Below, in pieces: positions 45,660-57,520 of a stretch of DNA of 64,000 nt (positions within the stretch are counted from its first letter, which is position 1; the number at the start of each line of letters is the position of its first letter). The position numbers and the translations under genes were made by a program. Under the pieces are notes generated by a model that had not been told where the DNA came from, made no database searches, and saw nothing but the letters and a program-made list of their open reading frames with translations. The DNA lies in assembly GCA_963070105.1 (NCBI GenBank), contig OY718807.1, positions 8,037,983-8,101,982 of the forward strand, given 5' to 3'. The DNA comes from Litomosoides sigmodontis (Eukaryota > Nematoda > Chromadorea > Rhabditida > Onchocercidae).

Positions 45660-48600
45660 ATGTTAATAGCAAAAGCTGTCCGGAACGTTCATTCATTCAT
45701 AACTACTGGCCTTCGTCCACTGCTACCACTGGTACTTTTAATTGCGTACACGCTAATTGGCGCATTAATGTTTATGAACGTGGAAGGTTCCAATGAGCGC
45801 AGCGATATTGAATTACGCCAACGTGAACAGCATGAAATATTTAAGGTAATTTAAATAGACTTTTTAGGAATAATCGAGAAATTTTAATTGCTCAAAATGC
45901 AAATTTATTATGAATAAAATACAAATGAATAATTGACGGAGAAATTACTTATTATTTCTGAAAAATGTTAAATTTCAACTGGAGCAAACAGCAATAAAAG
46001 CTATCGAATTTTATTTTAGTAAAATGATTTATATTTTGTTGTGAAATATTCCAATTGAATAATTTATTAAATTATTTGACAGTTCATTTTACGCGTTGTA
46101 TTTTTCATTCCACTCTAACTTTCCTCACCTCTTTCACTCCCTTCATCATTTTCAATTTAAAGTGTGAAATTAATTGGTTGTGAGAGATATATTTTTGCTT
46201 ACACAGCCAATTAATTTTAGCATGTTTCTTCGTTCTTTCGTTTTTTAAAAATGCAATAAAATCTGTAATATTATTATTGTTACAAAATATTATTGCTATT
46301 TTTTGTTGCTATCACTATAGCTATTGCTGTTTATTAATTATTAACTAATAGTTATTAATTACCGACAGTAACACAGATTATTAGCTTTAATCTTATACAG
46401 ATTACTAATATATATTTATATGACATATGACATATACGACATATTTATATGATATATGACTTATTTACTAATATATATAATATATATTACTAATATGTAT
46501 TATATATTTAATAATATTATTTGCTAGTATATAAATAATTAATTGCTAGCAATAATTACATGGATTGTTAAGTATTATCTGTATAATCATAATCAGTTTC
46601 CATTCATGTGTGAGTCTCCGATAGACTTGTTGTTGGACGGAAATTTTAAATTTCAAAAGGATCATTTTAGGAGGTGGCTTATCGAATACACAATTTGAAA
46701 AGATTGCATTCACCGCGAGCTTATAATCAAACAATCAAGTTGTTGGAGAAATTAGCAAAAAGGTTGGGCCTAAATTATGTGGAAGATGCTAAATGGACGT
46801 TTTGGGGATCGATCTTTTATTCATTTACCATCTATACAACTATTGGTATGACGTCATCATGCAATTTATTAATTAATTTGCACTTTGGAGCTGTAATCAA
46901 TATTCATTTTAATTTTTCACATGCTCCAAATAATCGTTTGAATTTTAAAAGGGAAATTTAAGACGAAAAGAAAAAGTTTACAGTGTTAGCAGTACGGTAG
47001 CATTTCTCATTGACTATGAGGCGAAAGTACCATCGTCTCAATGCTGAATTAGCATATTTCAGGTTACGGTAACATCTATCCGGCAACAACATGTGGACGT
47101 GTGTTGACGTTAATTTACGCATTCATCGGTATACCGCTAGCACTATTCTCGCTGATAGCATTAGGTGGCTTATTTGCACGATTCTGCAAAATGCTGTGGA
47201 TGATGTTAGCTAAGACGTTAGCTCGATCATCGCGATTTGTCTCGAAGGATCTCGAGAAGCACATTGTGAGAATGCGTTATGTTAGCTAATTAATTCATAC
47301 CTAAATGATGCCGCGCGAAATGATTGAATTATTTGCTCAAAGTTTACTACTTTGCCTATTATTTTTTTTGCTGCACGCTAACTTTTGTAATTTGAGGTTT
47401 ATTTTGCAAAATACTACGCACAATTTTGGAGTTTTAGTATTTTACAATAATTTGTTCATATTTTGTTGAATGCATTTAGCGCAAAAATTATTTGTAAACC
47501 AGAAAATAGACTGTTTTTTTTTTGAAATCTTAATTAAATTAATGCAAATATTGTCTGTGTTAAGAGCTAAATGCTTCTTGATTCATTCTATTTATGATCA
47601 ATTGAAGTCCAATTATAATCAATTAAAATTCCAATACAGCTTCATCTGTGTTAATCGATGAACGTAATTAATATCGGTAGAACTAGAATTAAAATTAAAG
47701 ATATTTGATGAGTTATATTGTTAACAAATTTTCATACTTTCCTCCAATTTCGTCATAGGCAAATAAACTTACAAATAATTTGTTAAATGAAATTTTGAAA
47801 GTTGATTTGTTTTCAAGTAAACTTAGAAAGCTAGTTGAGAAGTTAAAAAGTTAGCTGAAAAAATTTTCAACTTTGAAGTGCTAACCGATCACGGTAGTTG
47901 AAAGCTCTTCAAAACGTTCAATTGCTTTTTGTGCTCTTCCTTTTCAATCACTGTTTTGAGGAGAAGAAAATGACGTCATCAGAAGTGAGTTTTGACGAAA
48001 ACGAGCAATTACTGAAATTTCCGGTTTTCGGTCTAATTCTAATCACAGCCTTCTGGACGTTCACGTGTGCCGGTTTGCTTCTGATTTTCGAAAAGCATTG
48101 GTCCTATGGTAGGTAATGCAGTGTTACTTCAATGATTTTGATTTTTCTACATTCTTCCTTTCATTCAAGCAATTTAAATTTATGCATTTTAAGTATCGCT
48201 GAAATTTTTGAATTATTGCGAGCAAAAAGTCATTTCTTTTCATTTCGTAAATTGCTTGTTACTTATGCACATTTGTAGCGAAGAAGAAAGCGAAGAGTGT
48301 AATTAATTAAAACGTTTAATTTGACGTGTAAAGCGTATGCTAATCAACGTTAAAGCATTGATTTTTACGTGAAAATTTTTAAGGCACATCACTTTATTTC
48401 ACATTAATATCATCCACAACGATTGGATTTGGTGACGTGTTGCCCAGTCGACCGGAACACATTGCGCACGTTGCCTTATGTTTGTTAATTAGCCTTGCCC
48501 TAGTCTCAACTGTCATTAACGTTATACAACAGCAAATTGAGGCATTAGCTATGGTAATTAATTTATTCATTCATTTAAATTTACAATTTTAAAATTTTGC

Positions 48601-50165
48601 ATTTTTTTGCAGCTTAATTTTTGAGGCAATTATTTAATTTTTTAAACAATGCATACATATAATTCAATTCATATGCATGCGCGCATTTAATCATTTGAGA
48701 AATGCAACTTAATTATTTCATTTCATTATTTATTAATGTCATTCATTGAAATTATTGATTGTTAAAATGTGCACCTCAACTAATTTATTTATCATTTCAT
48801 TAAATTTTCAAATCATAAAATTCTTTTCCATTATATTAGCGGTATATTATTTGAAAGAAATATCACACAGTTAAATACTTCCAACGAAATTACTTGTAAT
48901 TATTCATTTCTTAGTGCTATTCCTTTTTGTTTATTTAATAATTAGTTAAAAGTTTGAATTTTAAAATTTTAAAAAATACTCCAATTTACACACTTCACTT
49001 ACTTACTCATTAAGGACATGGATAAAAACATCGACAACGAATATAAAAGTGCACTGGAAAAAATAGAATGTGTTGATGATCGTTTCGAGTATAGCATTGC
49101 CGAAAATAATGATAAATGCGGAACTGACTCAGCCACTAATCAGGCCCTAACAAACGGTTAATTAATTAATTAATCAAATTAAAACTGTTGAGGATTTTTT
49201 CGATAAAACTTCAGCATACAAAAATTACGCATTATAAAAATTCGCTGAACCGAATATTTTATTTTAATGCGAGATTTATTTTGACAAAAAAAGAGTATGT
49301 ATGATTGAAAATTATGATTATTATTAATATCAAGTTATTAATTATAATTATAACGAGTAAAACGTTTTTCTCGCGAATACTTTCAGATTTTTCATCTTTG
49401 GATTGCTCCAATTAAAATTTTCGTTTTCCATTCACTGAACTGAAATTCTATTAATTTATATTGCAGATGAAGTGCCATTGGTAAATTTTGGCAAAATCCT
49501 ATCAAAAATGCCGCTAAAGAATCATGTTTTGTATAAAGTTATGCCAGAATTTGGTAAAAAACAAATTATGAAAAAGGTTGAGTCACGCGGACAGCAACGA
49601 GTGAAATCGACGCAAACTGACATATCACTCCTTGAATGCTTGGTAATTTCACTTTTAATTTTAATATGCTTTGATTAATTTCAGTGAAATGAAATTAAAT
49701 TGGATGATCATAAATTTTAAGCCAATCTTCAAGCAAGTACATGTAATCTGTTACATTAAATTCTAATCTATTATTAGTCAACTTCATCTACAAGCCTCTA
49801 AGTGATCGGCGATGAGTAGGATTTAGCGTAGTATAAATATCATCAAAGCGCATGCTCTCTTTCTTTCTGCCTCACTTTTTATCCTAAATATGAAATTTTT
49901 ATAAATTTCTGAAAATGAGACAGTCGTGTTGCATTGCATGACACCATTGCGACGGTGCGATTAAAATGGGAACTGATAATTTTTGTTTCATATTTAACTG
50001 AAAGACGGGAAAATTTTTTGAACTGAAATTTTTTTTTTGTTTCAATCTAAAATAAAATTTATGTCCATTCGGAAGTAAATTGATAGTATATGCTAATTAG
50101 TTGGCTTTATATGATACCACTTCTTTTCAAATCAGATGGTTAAAACATTCGATTTTGAAAACTAA
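45660..50165 (+). CDS. Two-pore-domain (K2P/TWK) potassium channel
   Basis: Plasma-membrane leak potassium channel subunit. Exons: 45660-45845, 46671-46845, 47063-47265, 47961-48108, 48384-48553, 49015-49156, 49467-49642 and probably 50136-50165; about 409 aa. TM1 is [20 protein letters not shown]; first selectivity filter TIGYGN (about 119-124); TM2 [22 protein letters not shown]3 [19 protein letters not shown]; second filter TIGFGD (about 250-255); TM4 [20 protein letters not shown]. Phases agree throughout. The short last exon (MVKTFDFEN stop) follows a good acceptor (TTTTCAAATCAG) in the right phase; if it is not used, the frame runs on past 49642 to a stop at 49676-49678 after a hydrophobic run. 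The exon 4 acceptor (GTTTTGAG) is non-optimal. The cytosolic tail is lysine-rich. Which TWK subfamily it belongs to cannot be settled by eye. The ATG follows a short A run after an ATTTAAG acceptor. Confidence 0.9.
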
Positions 50166-51585
50166 TTTACGATCAATGATGCAACGATTTTATCGCCTCG
50201 TAAGTTTCAATTTCAATTGCAACTTTTTTTTTCATTAGTATATGCCCTAACTGTAACTATTAATTGTATAAACTAATGAACACAGTTAATTTGTTGTACC
50301 TTTTGGGTAATTACAGATCACTACACGGTACGTCACAAATGTTTTGTTCTTTTTGTCAGAGTAGCTGGATTCAACATTTAAAATTTTTTTAGTTTAAATT
50401 TTTAGAGAAGAAAGGAATGAAACTAAAGGGTTGAAAAGTGATAACTGTTTTATAAATTCAGAAAATTTTACTATGCAATATAATATTATTTAATGTAACA
50501 TACTACTTCACTTTTTCTCTTTTAAAACGATAAATTTAAAAATTTCAAGCGAAAAACCATCGCATTCTCCTCCATCTCTCGCATTATTCAACTTTAATTT
50601 AAGCGATTAATGAATATGGCGCATCAAATTAAAATTTGCCACGTTTTAATCATTTAACTGCTAATGTTTTGTTTCAAACTATCACTTCAATGGTTTTTTT
50701 TTTCGTTGCTAATGTATTTCTCATTTCGGTAATATTTAAATATTTCTAAATTGCAAAAAATGTATCGATTAGTAGTACTTTGCACCCATCTCATAAACAT
50801 CAGCACTGCTCATTTAGAAATTAATCAAAGCCATAAATTAAAAATAGAAAGATCGGTGTGTTAAATAAGTCGCAGTTTGTTTAAAACTACAGGAAAAACG
50901 AAGAAAAATCAGTTGGTATGAACGGTTGTTAATTGTAAAAATTAAATAGCAAGTTAAAAGTTGTAATTCACAGCATGTATACACTTAAAATTAAATTTCA
51001 ATCTGAACAGCTATAAATTAAGTATTTGAATAGTAGTATATTATCCCACTGATTAGCATCATCCATCCAAGCGATTAGGCAGAGATGTTTATTCCTTACA
51101 ACATCAATCGATATTGAGCAAAATTTTCCTCACTCAAATCTGTTACAGTTGATCACTGAAATTTTTTTTTAAATAATTTCCTACAAGAAATGAAAGTAAA
51201 AACAGGTTGAATTTTAAAATTTTTAAAGAAACTTTAAGAGAAGTTTCTCGAATGAATTAGTCGTCAAAATTTTCTCGCAAAACCTTATCAATTTTCCTGT
51301 AACCTTTGGATTACCTGCTTGACTTAGCTCAGCAAGAAATAATTCGCTGTGAAGTTAAAACGATCATTTAGCACTTAGGAAAAAGCTTGGACGAGATGAG
51401 TGAGTTTGTTGTCAACAAATTGAAATAGACACATACAGTTATAGCAAACACACGTGAACATATAGCTCATTACTTTCCTTCATTCCTTTTTTCACAGGAA
51501 CACTGTCTGCTCGATTTGTACAAAATTTTAAATTTGACAAAAATTTTTCAATTCATCAGTAAACATCAACACACGCACAGTAGCT
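49679..51585. other. Non-coding interval between the K2P coding exons and the tRNA
   Basis: AT-rich. Apart from the proposed final K2P exon at 50136-50165 and its 3' UTR I see no gene here. Confidence 0.45.
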
Positions 51586-51667
51586 GATCGGGTGGCCGAG
51601 TGGTTAAGGCGATGGACTGCTAATCCATTGGGGTTTCCCCGCGTGAGTTCGAATCTCATCCCGATCG
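51586..51667 (+). tRNA. tRNA-Ser (anticodon GCU)
   Basis: An 82-nt type II tRNA. Acceptor stem GATCGGG pairs with CCCGATC at the 3' end, with discriminator G at 51667. The A box reads TGGCCGAGTGG, the anticodon stem-loop holds ACTGCTAA with anticodon GCT at 51619-51621, there is a long variable arm (TTGGGGTTTCCCCGC), and the B box is GAGTTCGAATCTC. No intron. It decodes AGC/AGU serine codons. No CCA is encoded, as expected in a eukaryotic nucleus. Confidence 0.96.
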
Positions 51668-52092
51668 CATTTTTCCATGCAATCGTTGGCTGTATGTCGA
51701 AGTGAATCGTTTTTGCTTTTTCGTGAAATCACTTAACACTGTTAGCAATTACTAGTAATTTTTACTAAAATATAGCGTATTCGAAGGGAAATAAAATGTT
51801 TCTGTTTTTGTAAATAAAAAGTTAGCTGAATCGAAAGAGTGGAAAATTTTTGTTTTTAAAAAAGTTGCAAAGCAGCGTATATTCAAGATAAGTGCAAATA
51901 ACCAATAACAAGAGATGTTTGTAATTAATAATTAAATATCACTTACTACATCTGCAACTGTTCATGAAGGCCACTTAACTCATTTTACATAAATATTCAT
52001 TAGAATTATTCTTTTAAGAGTGCGTTTTGCATTAATTGAATTCATTTCGTGGTAGGCTCTCTCTTCTACATGGTTCCAACTGGTGTTTGATT

Positions 52093-52646
52093 ATGCATTT
52101 TAATAAAAATCCTACAGCAAACGCTTTACCGAGTTTCGAGGCCAACTATATTCGTCATCCCGCACAGGTATCAATGCTAATTTACCCAGTTGAAGATTAT
52201 AGTACAACTATACGATAGAAACTTAAAACTGATCCAGTCCTGCTACTTTTATGTAACTAATGAGATCAGACAAACCTGAAATCTTCATTAGCCTAGTAAA
52301 TAAAGCAAATCTCTACTATCTTAACGAAAGCAGACTATCCCGCTAATGTTTTAAGTTGCAGCTTACAACAGAGATTGAAAAAACATATGCAGATAAAAAG
52401 GAAGAAGCTGTTACTGTGTTATGGATAACAACGATAATCATTTACCTTTTACTGATGCAAGCTGCATACTTAATTAATAAAAATCTGTATGTGTGGTCGG
52501 CGGTTAAGCAAGCAAAACATTTGAAAATGCTGCGCGATAGAGAATACATTCTACTTCGAGCATACAACCGAGAAATGCAATTCAGTCGACTAATGCAAGA
52601 TATAACGGAAGATGACGAACATTCTGATGAGGTGACGGTTGAATGA
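52093..52646 (+). CDS. Small single-pass membrane protein (two exons), unrecognised
   Basis: Not recognised. Exons 52093-52167 and 52362-52646 join in phase 0 with clean sites (CACAG|GTATCA, TTGCAG|C) to give 119 aa. There is one clear membrane segment, VLWITTIIIYLLLMQAAYLI (about residues 43-62), flanked by an acidic/lysine-rich N-terminal side and a basic juxtamembrane segment (KQAKHLKMLRDREYILLRAY), ending in an acidic tail (DITEDDEHSDEVTVE). The frame stays open upstream of the chosen ATG to an acceptor at about 52055, so the N-terminus might be longer. It is not a late exon of the potassium channel: the phase from 49642 does not fit, and a fifth membrane span is not expected there. Its stop is only about 160 bp from the stop of the convergent DTWD1 gene. 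Confidence 0.68.
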
Positions 52647-52803
52647 AATATTTCATCGTTTTATTTACACATGTCGCGTTTTATGAGATTTAGTAAAAAA
52701 TATACATCAATGGAATAAAATTAAACATCTCTATGGTTTCAAAAATGTTCTATGAGCTGCGAAACATAACAACAAAGCAATTCTTCAAAAGAATTAGTGA
52801 AGC

Positions 52804-54182
52804 TTATACAGTACTTCGTCCCCTGCCTTTCAACAAGCCTACATCAACTTTTGAACGGAAAATAAAAAACCAGAATAAGAGATTATCGAAACGACCATCA
52901 TATTTTGTAGTTGAAGAAGCTTCGAAAGCCTCCCTTAGCGCATAATAGACTGCTTCAATTGTAGCAAGATGATAATCTGTCAAGCCTCGCTGAAACCTCC
53001 ATAAAAGATCAAAAGCATTAAGTGAAAATGATTCTTCTTTTTAAAGGAATATATGATTTGCAAAAAACACAAGCATTTGCTCTTAATTTATAGGCGAAAG
53101 AAACCGAAACAATAAATTCGTTTAAAAAAAAAAAGAAGGATCATAAATTGATAAACCAATACTAAATGCTCAAAATTCAACCTGAGGTCGCCAATACTTC
53201 GTTTTGTAAGACCGTAAAGTCACAATGGGCAGACGCTGTAACTGTGGCAGTAGCTTTAATCCTCCAATCTAAGAAACAGATTTTGTTAACATTTATTCAA
53301 AGGCATTTTGAAAGTTTTTGAATCATTAAAAAAATCTGAGAATCATTGCCGGATAATTATACTCAAATGCAACATAACAAAAGTAAACCTGAAACCATGT
53401 TGAATCGAGGAACACAAAACGTTTGATCGCGCCCCGTTTCATGATAAAATCATTTACGGAAGAAGCATTTTCGGAATAAACTACCAACACCTGTCAAAAT
53501 TCTGAGAATACTCCTACATTTTTTTCTTTGTCATACAATTTAATGATGACGTAAAAAATCACTGGTAGCTTGAATAAACAACTACTACTTATTCAACTAT
53601 TACTTAAGCATCATCGCATAAACAAATACCGTGTTTTCTTTTTCATAATTAGACAAGTTATAATCAGGAACGTTGAGTGAGTCATACAGTGTGGTGGAAG
53701 ATGGAGCAAGGAGAAGACAATGCAATGCGGTACTTTTGCTATTCCTTTCCTGTGGATGCTTGATAATATCGATATGAATTGGCAGCTGCAAATTTTACAT
53801 TACAAAATGAATTCTTCTAAATGATAGTTAAGACAACCAAGTTGGCAATTAGAATGCAACTTAAGGTGCCGTAGGTTTAGAAGCTTTCTGCGAAAGCAAT
53901 TCCACAATTGTAGTAATACTACAACAAGAAAAGATCCGAGATCCTTTCTATTCAAATTAACTTCAATTACCTCATAGTAAAAGTTACTTGAAAAACAATT
54001 AAATGAATATACTATTCAATGTAGAACTCAAAAACCTCTAGTCGTGGAACCAGTTGCTCCACTTCAGGCATATAAATTTTGCAGTCGTAACAAAAGTACA
54101 TTCGTTTTCGACCACAATTTGAACATACTTGCTTTTTCAAACCTTCCAAACCACTCCAATCCGATATTTTCAACCGCTCCAT
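52804..54182 (-). CDS. dtwd1: DTWD1, tRNA-uridine aminocarboxypropyltransferase (5 exons)
   Basis: DTW-domain enzyme that transfers the 3-amino-3-carboxypropyl group of S-adenosylmethionine to uridine 20 in the tRNA D-loop (acp3U), by homology to DTWD1. Exons: 54182-54036, 53785-53630, 53490-53389, 53268-53182, 52989-52804; all junctions phase 0; 225 aa, shorter than the roughly 300-residue human protein. Visible: two CxxC pairs (CSNC, CYDC at 20-34), DIIKHPQERNSKSTALHC, the DxTW signature as FVFLDSTWFQ (about 130-133), the YWRPQ...LATIEA motif, and the late YDGRFDNLLFWFF helix. Acceptor TATTTCAG at 54199 suggests trans-splicing 16 nt before ATG. The plus-strand frame 52733-52945 is an antisense shadow of the last exon. 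The C-terminus is short compared with vertebrates. Confidence 0.92.
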
Positions 54183-54200
54183 GCTATTTTATTGGACGCT

Positions 54201-55130
54201 GAAATAGGAAACAAACAATGAAAAAATCAATGATATTTCCAGGAGACTTTCAACACTTTACTAACAACTAACGCTACATAGTCTTTGCGTTGTAAGCCAA
54301 TATCATTTAGTAAACGTCTCATAGCTTATTACTAAGAACTGTACACACAGTCTCCGACCCAACTTTAATGTTTAGTGACATTACTTCACTAATGAGACGC
54401 TGTGGGTTAAAACATCTGCCATAAAGTTTGACTTCGTGTTTAGCGTGTAAACAAACTTCCACCTAAACTCACTAATGTAACAATTAAGAACTTTTCAGTT
54501 GACATCAATGTATTAAACAAAGTCAAAAATCATCCTACGTTTAACAGATTTATAATTCTCAATAATGTGGTATTATACCAGCTGGAAATCACAGCGAATA
54601 TCAAAATCATGAATTCCATGAACAGTATCAATTAGAAAGTTGGAAAGCACGATCATAGGGAAATGCGAAGCTTATCACAATTCAGAAATATGTTCAACTG
54701 TGATCGATATTCTGTTAATGTGTGTCAGGTAAGGTATTTCCCCAATACTTTTTGTCTGCAATGCGCATTTAGTAGCATCATAAACTTTATCAGTGCATCA
54801 TAAACTTGTGAAACAACCATATTCATCAATGCAATACAAACATCATCATAAGGGAAGGAAAGAAGTAAAGCAGTATGAAGTTCACTGCTATAACAGTTAG
54901 ACATAATAAGTTAAACAAAAACCACAAAAGTTAAAAAACCAATTTTTAAATTAAAAAACTACTCAATGGAAGTGTGAATTGATGAACACGAGAAAAGAAG
55001 GATGAGTTTAAGAATCATAGAGAGAAGATAAATTTACTATCCACAGTCAATTTTAGAACTTTTGAAAGGACATAAAACCACGCAGTTTCATTTGTAGTCC
55101 TCTAAAGTTACGCAAGTGCTTTGACGTTAT
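54201..55130. other. Intergenic interval between dtwd1 and eIF2-beta
   Basis: About 0.9 kb between two genes on the same strand; must carry the 3' end of eIF2-beta and the dtwd1 promoter, or an operon spacer if the two are co-transcribed. No distinctive element recognised. Confidence 0.45.
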
Positions 55131-55895
55131 CTATTTGCCTGCAGTGGCTTCTGCGGCGCGTCGCAATGCAGCACGTTTTCCTACCATAGCAGTAAATCCA
55201 CTCTTAATAGCAGTGACAGAGCATCGACTACCACAAGTCTTACATTCCAAAAAAAATAAACGTGTATCCTTTGTCAATTCCGTCTCAGAAGACCTGCACG
55301 TATGACACGTAACATATTCTTTGATGTATTTTCTCAAAACGCTTTCAATATGTTTTTGTTGAAAGCGTCCCTTAACGATCAAACAACTATTGCCATCGAT
55401 TGAACCTGTTGTACCCAATTCTGCCAACAGGAATTGCAGCACATGCTTCGGTTGTCGTTTTAGTAACCGGCAAATTTCAGCAAAATTTGCAAATGCTGTC
55501 TTTTTGCTACCAGCACGAGCTACCTGAGGTGGTTTCATGACGAATTTTTTCTTTTCACCAGCTGCTAATTCTGGATTTCGCTCACGCATTATGCCGAAAA
55601 CGAGTTCTAATAGTTGCTCATACGTATAATCGGGCCATGGATTTTTTGAATCAATAAGATTTGACAAACCAACACCTGCGACAAGTTCAGCTGCTTCGTC
55701 CACAAGCCGCTCCTCATCAACAACAGGCACCTTTGGGGTTTTTTTCTTCTTTTTCGGCCCCAACACTAACTCCTCCGAGTCTTGGACTGGAGCTACATTT
55801 TCGTCTGCTTTTGGTATCTCATCATCCAGTACTATTGGCTTCTTGGATTTCTTTTTTTTACCTGTTAAATCGAGTTTTAAATCGTCATCTGCCAT
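55131..55895 (-). CDS. iftb-1: Translation initiation factor eIF2 subunit beta
   Basis: Beta subunit of eIF2, the GTPase that brings initiator Met-tRNA to the 40S ribosome; the beta subunit contacts eIF5 and eIF2B. A single uninterrupted 254-codon frame, full length compared with C. elegans IFTB-1 (about 250 aa). The N-terminus has lysine blocks KKKKSKKP and KKKKKTPK used to bind eIF5/eIF2B; a third is reduced (GEKKKF). The core domain ([32 protein letters not shown]) is followed by a C2-C2 zinc finger (CHTC ... CKTC) near residues 197-223. It is intronless while its neighbours have 5 to 19 exons. Acceptor TTATTTCAG at 55920 lies 24 nt upstream of ATG and fits SL trans-splicing. Confidence 0.97.
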   Translation of the reverse strand: MADDDLKLDLTGKKKKSKKPIVLDDEIPKADENVAPVQDSEELVLGPKKKKKTPKVPVVDEERLVDEAAELVAGVGLSNLIDSKNPWPDYTYEQLLELVFGIMRERNPELAAGEKKKFVMKPPQVARAGSKKTAFANFAEICRLLKRQPKHVLQFLLAELGTTGSIDGNSCLIVKGRFQQKHIESVLRKYIKEYVTCHTCRSSETELTKDTRLFFLECKTCGSRCSVTAIKSGFTAMVGKRAALRRAAEATAGK

Positions 55896-55925
55896 ACTTC
55901 ACAGTCCGCGGAACAAAGTCTGAAA
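55896..55925 (-). promoter_or_regulatory. iftb-1: Candidate trans-splice acceptor of eIF2-beta
   Basis: On the minus strand TTATTTCAG ends at 55920 and is followed by a 24-nt leader (ACTTTGTTCCGCGGACTGTGAAGT without its last bases) and the ATG. Since the coding frame has no intron, an acceptor here is best explained by spliced-leader addition. Confidence 0.5.
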
Positions 55926-57520
55926 TAAGCATAAGCACGGCAATGAACAACAAATGGACGTTATGCTGTAGAAAACCAAAAGCTCAAAATAGTAGACTTT
56001 ACAAGAAAACCTTTCCAAATTACTGACACAATTCTTCTGTAGCTCCAGACAAAAAATTTCACTATAGAGCTGAGGTCGATATCTGACAGAGTAAAACTTT
56101 GAAGTTGAAAAGTATTTAAAAAATCATTTTAAACTATTAAAATAATTCACTCAGTGTGCCAAAAATGAACATTTCTAACTGCACAAAAACCAATAATTAA
56201 TTACAGCTTGCTCAAACTACACATCATTTATTGCTTCAGGATTTTATCAAACAGATTAAAATATTACCTTGTGAAGAGAAATTTTCCAACACAAAATCAA
56301 CCAATTTTCAACAGCTTTTAATAACTTTATTGTTATTGTGCTTTTCACTGGATTATTGCCGCAATATTGAAATCGATGCAAAAACTGAAAGAAATGTCAC
56401 AATAACTTCTACATAATCCTTGGTAGACAACGAAGCACAGAAGAGTAACGTAAGTTATTAACACTTTCCCCTTCCGCAGATAAGCTCCAACTACTACGTT
56501 TTGCGCATAGTTATCATAACTATGTACAAATGTTCTGTATGCTCTGTCAATACTTTTAAAATCACATTCATCCGGAAAAAAAACGAATCGCTGTGAAACG
56601 AAAAACCGCATCTGCATGCCGAAACCTCAGTCTATCGGTTTTTAGGGATCATGGGAGGGAGTTCAGAAAATAATGTCTTCATTTCGGTTCACAAACCACC
56701 AAACGTTAAATTCGCTTCTGTTCATGATTTTTCTAGCAGATTACATCTTTTATACTTGAATTAGTGAAAAAAAAGATGAATGTGAAAGGAAAAGAGAGAA
56801 TGATATAGACTCCTAGAATCTACCAAAAACGGAACAATGTCAAAGGATTATAAAAAATATTAGCGATAGGACTACGAACTTGCAAAAAATAAAAGAAAAA
56901 ATCTTCAACATTTATTTAATAAGGCATTGTAAATGATTCTATGACACAAAAATACAAAACAATTAATAAACTTGAATGGGAACATGAACTTGTGAACAAT
57001 GTAAATATGGAATATCGAAAGCAGATAAAATACAGCACCTCTGCAATTATTTGTTTTTTTTTTCTATCAATTTATCTCCACGAAAATGCAAATTGGCTTC
57101 CATTACATATTCCTGCAGTATCATTTGATTATTCTGCGTACGATGATCCCCAGCAATATTACATTTATATCCAACAATAAAATAAAACAAACCCTATCAC
57201 AATTCTTAGAATTAGTACAGGTGGTATGCACCAGTTCATTTTTTCAGTGGAAATTAAAGAGAGCACAAAAATTTATTTCCGGCTTTACAGCACAGAATTA
57301 TACAATTTAGAATCTTAATAAACGCACATAATTACTAATTATTAAATTGAGAAAAATGCAGTGCTTGCTGAATGAAAGTCGAGATACCCGCAAAATCAAT
57401 GTACAAGACTAACACATCATTTACGATGCACTTTATCACGATATGGAACCGAAAAAGAATTTTAGAAAAGACAACAATGAAAAATAGCTAAGAATAAACA
57501 AAATAAATTGGGATATAATT
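55926..57520. other. Intergenic interval between eIF2-beta and the RBR ligase gene
   Basis: About 1.6 kb, both flanking genes on the minus strand. Open frames at 56231-56416 and 56941-57180 (plus) are AT-driven, with no family resemblance or splice context. No RNA gene recognised. Confidence 0.45.

Noticed and set aside
52093..52646. These exons as the C-terminal part of the K2P channel
   Set aside because: Exon 7 of the channel ends in phase 0, the acceptor near 52055 needs another phase, and a fifth membrane span is not part of K2P architecture; a good short terminal exon exists at 50136.
52733..52945. 70-codon plus-strand frame downstream of the small membrane protein
   Set aside because: It is antisense to the last exon of dtwd1, whose minus-strand reading (YDGRFDNLLFWFF etc.) fits the family.
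55661..56026. 121-codon plus-strand frame
   Set aside because: Antisense shadow of the eIF2-beta coding sequence.
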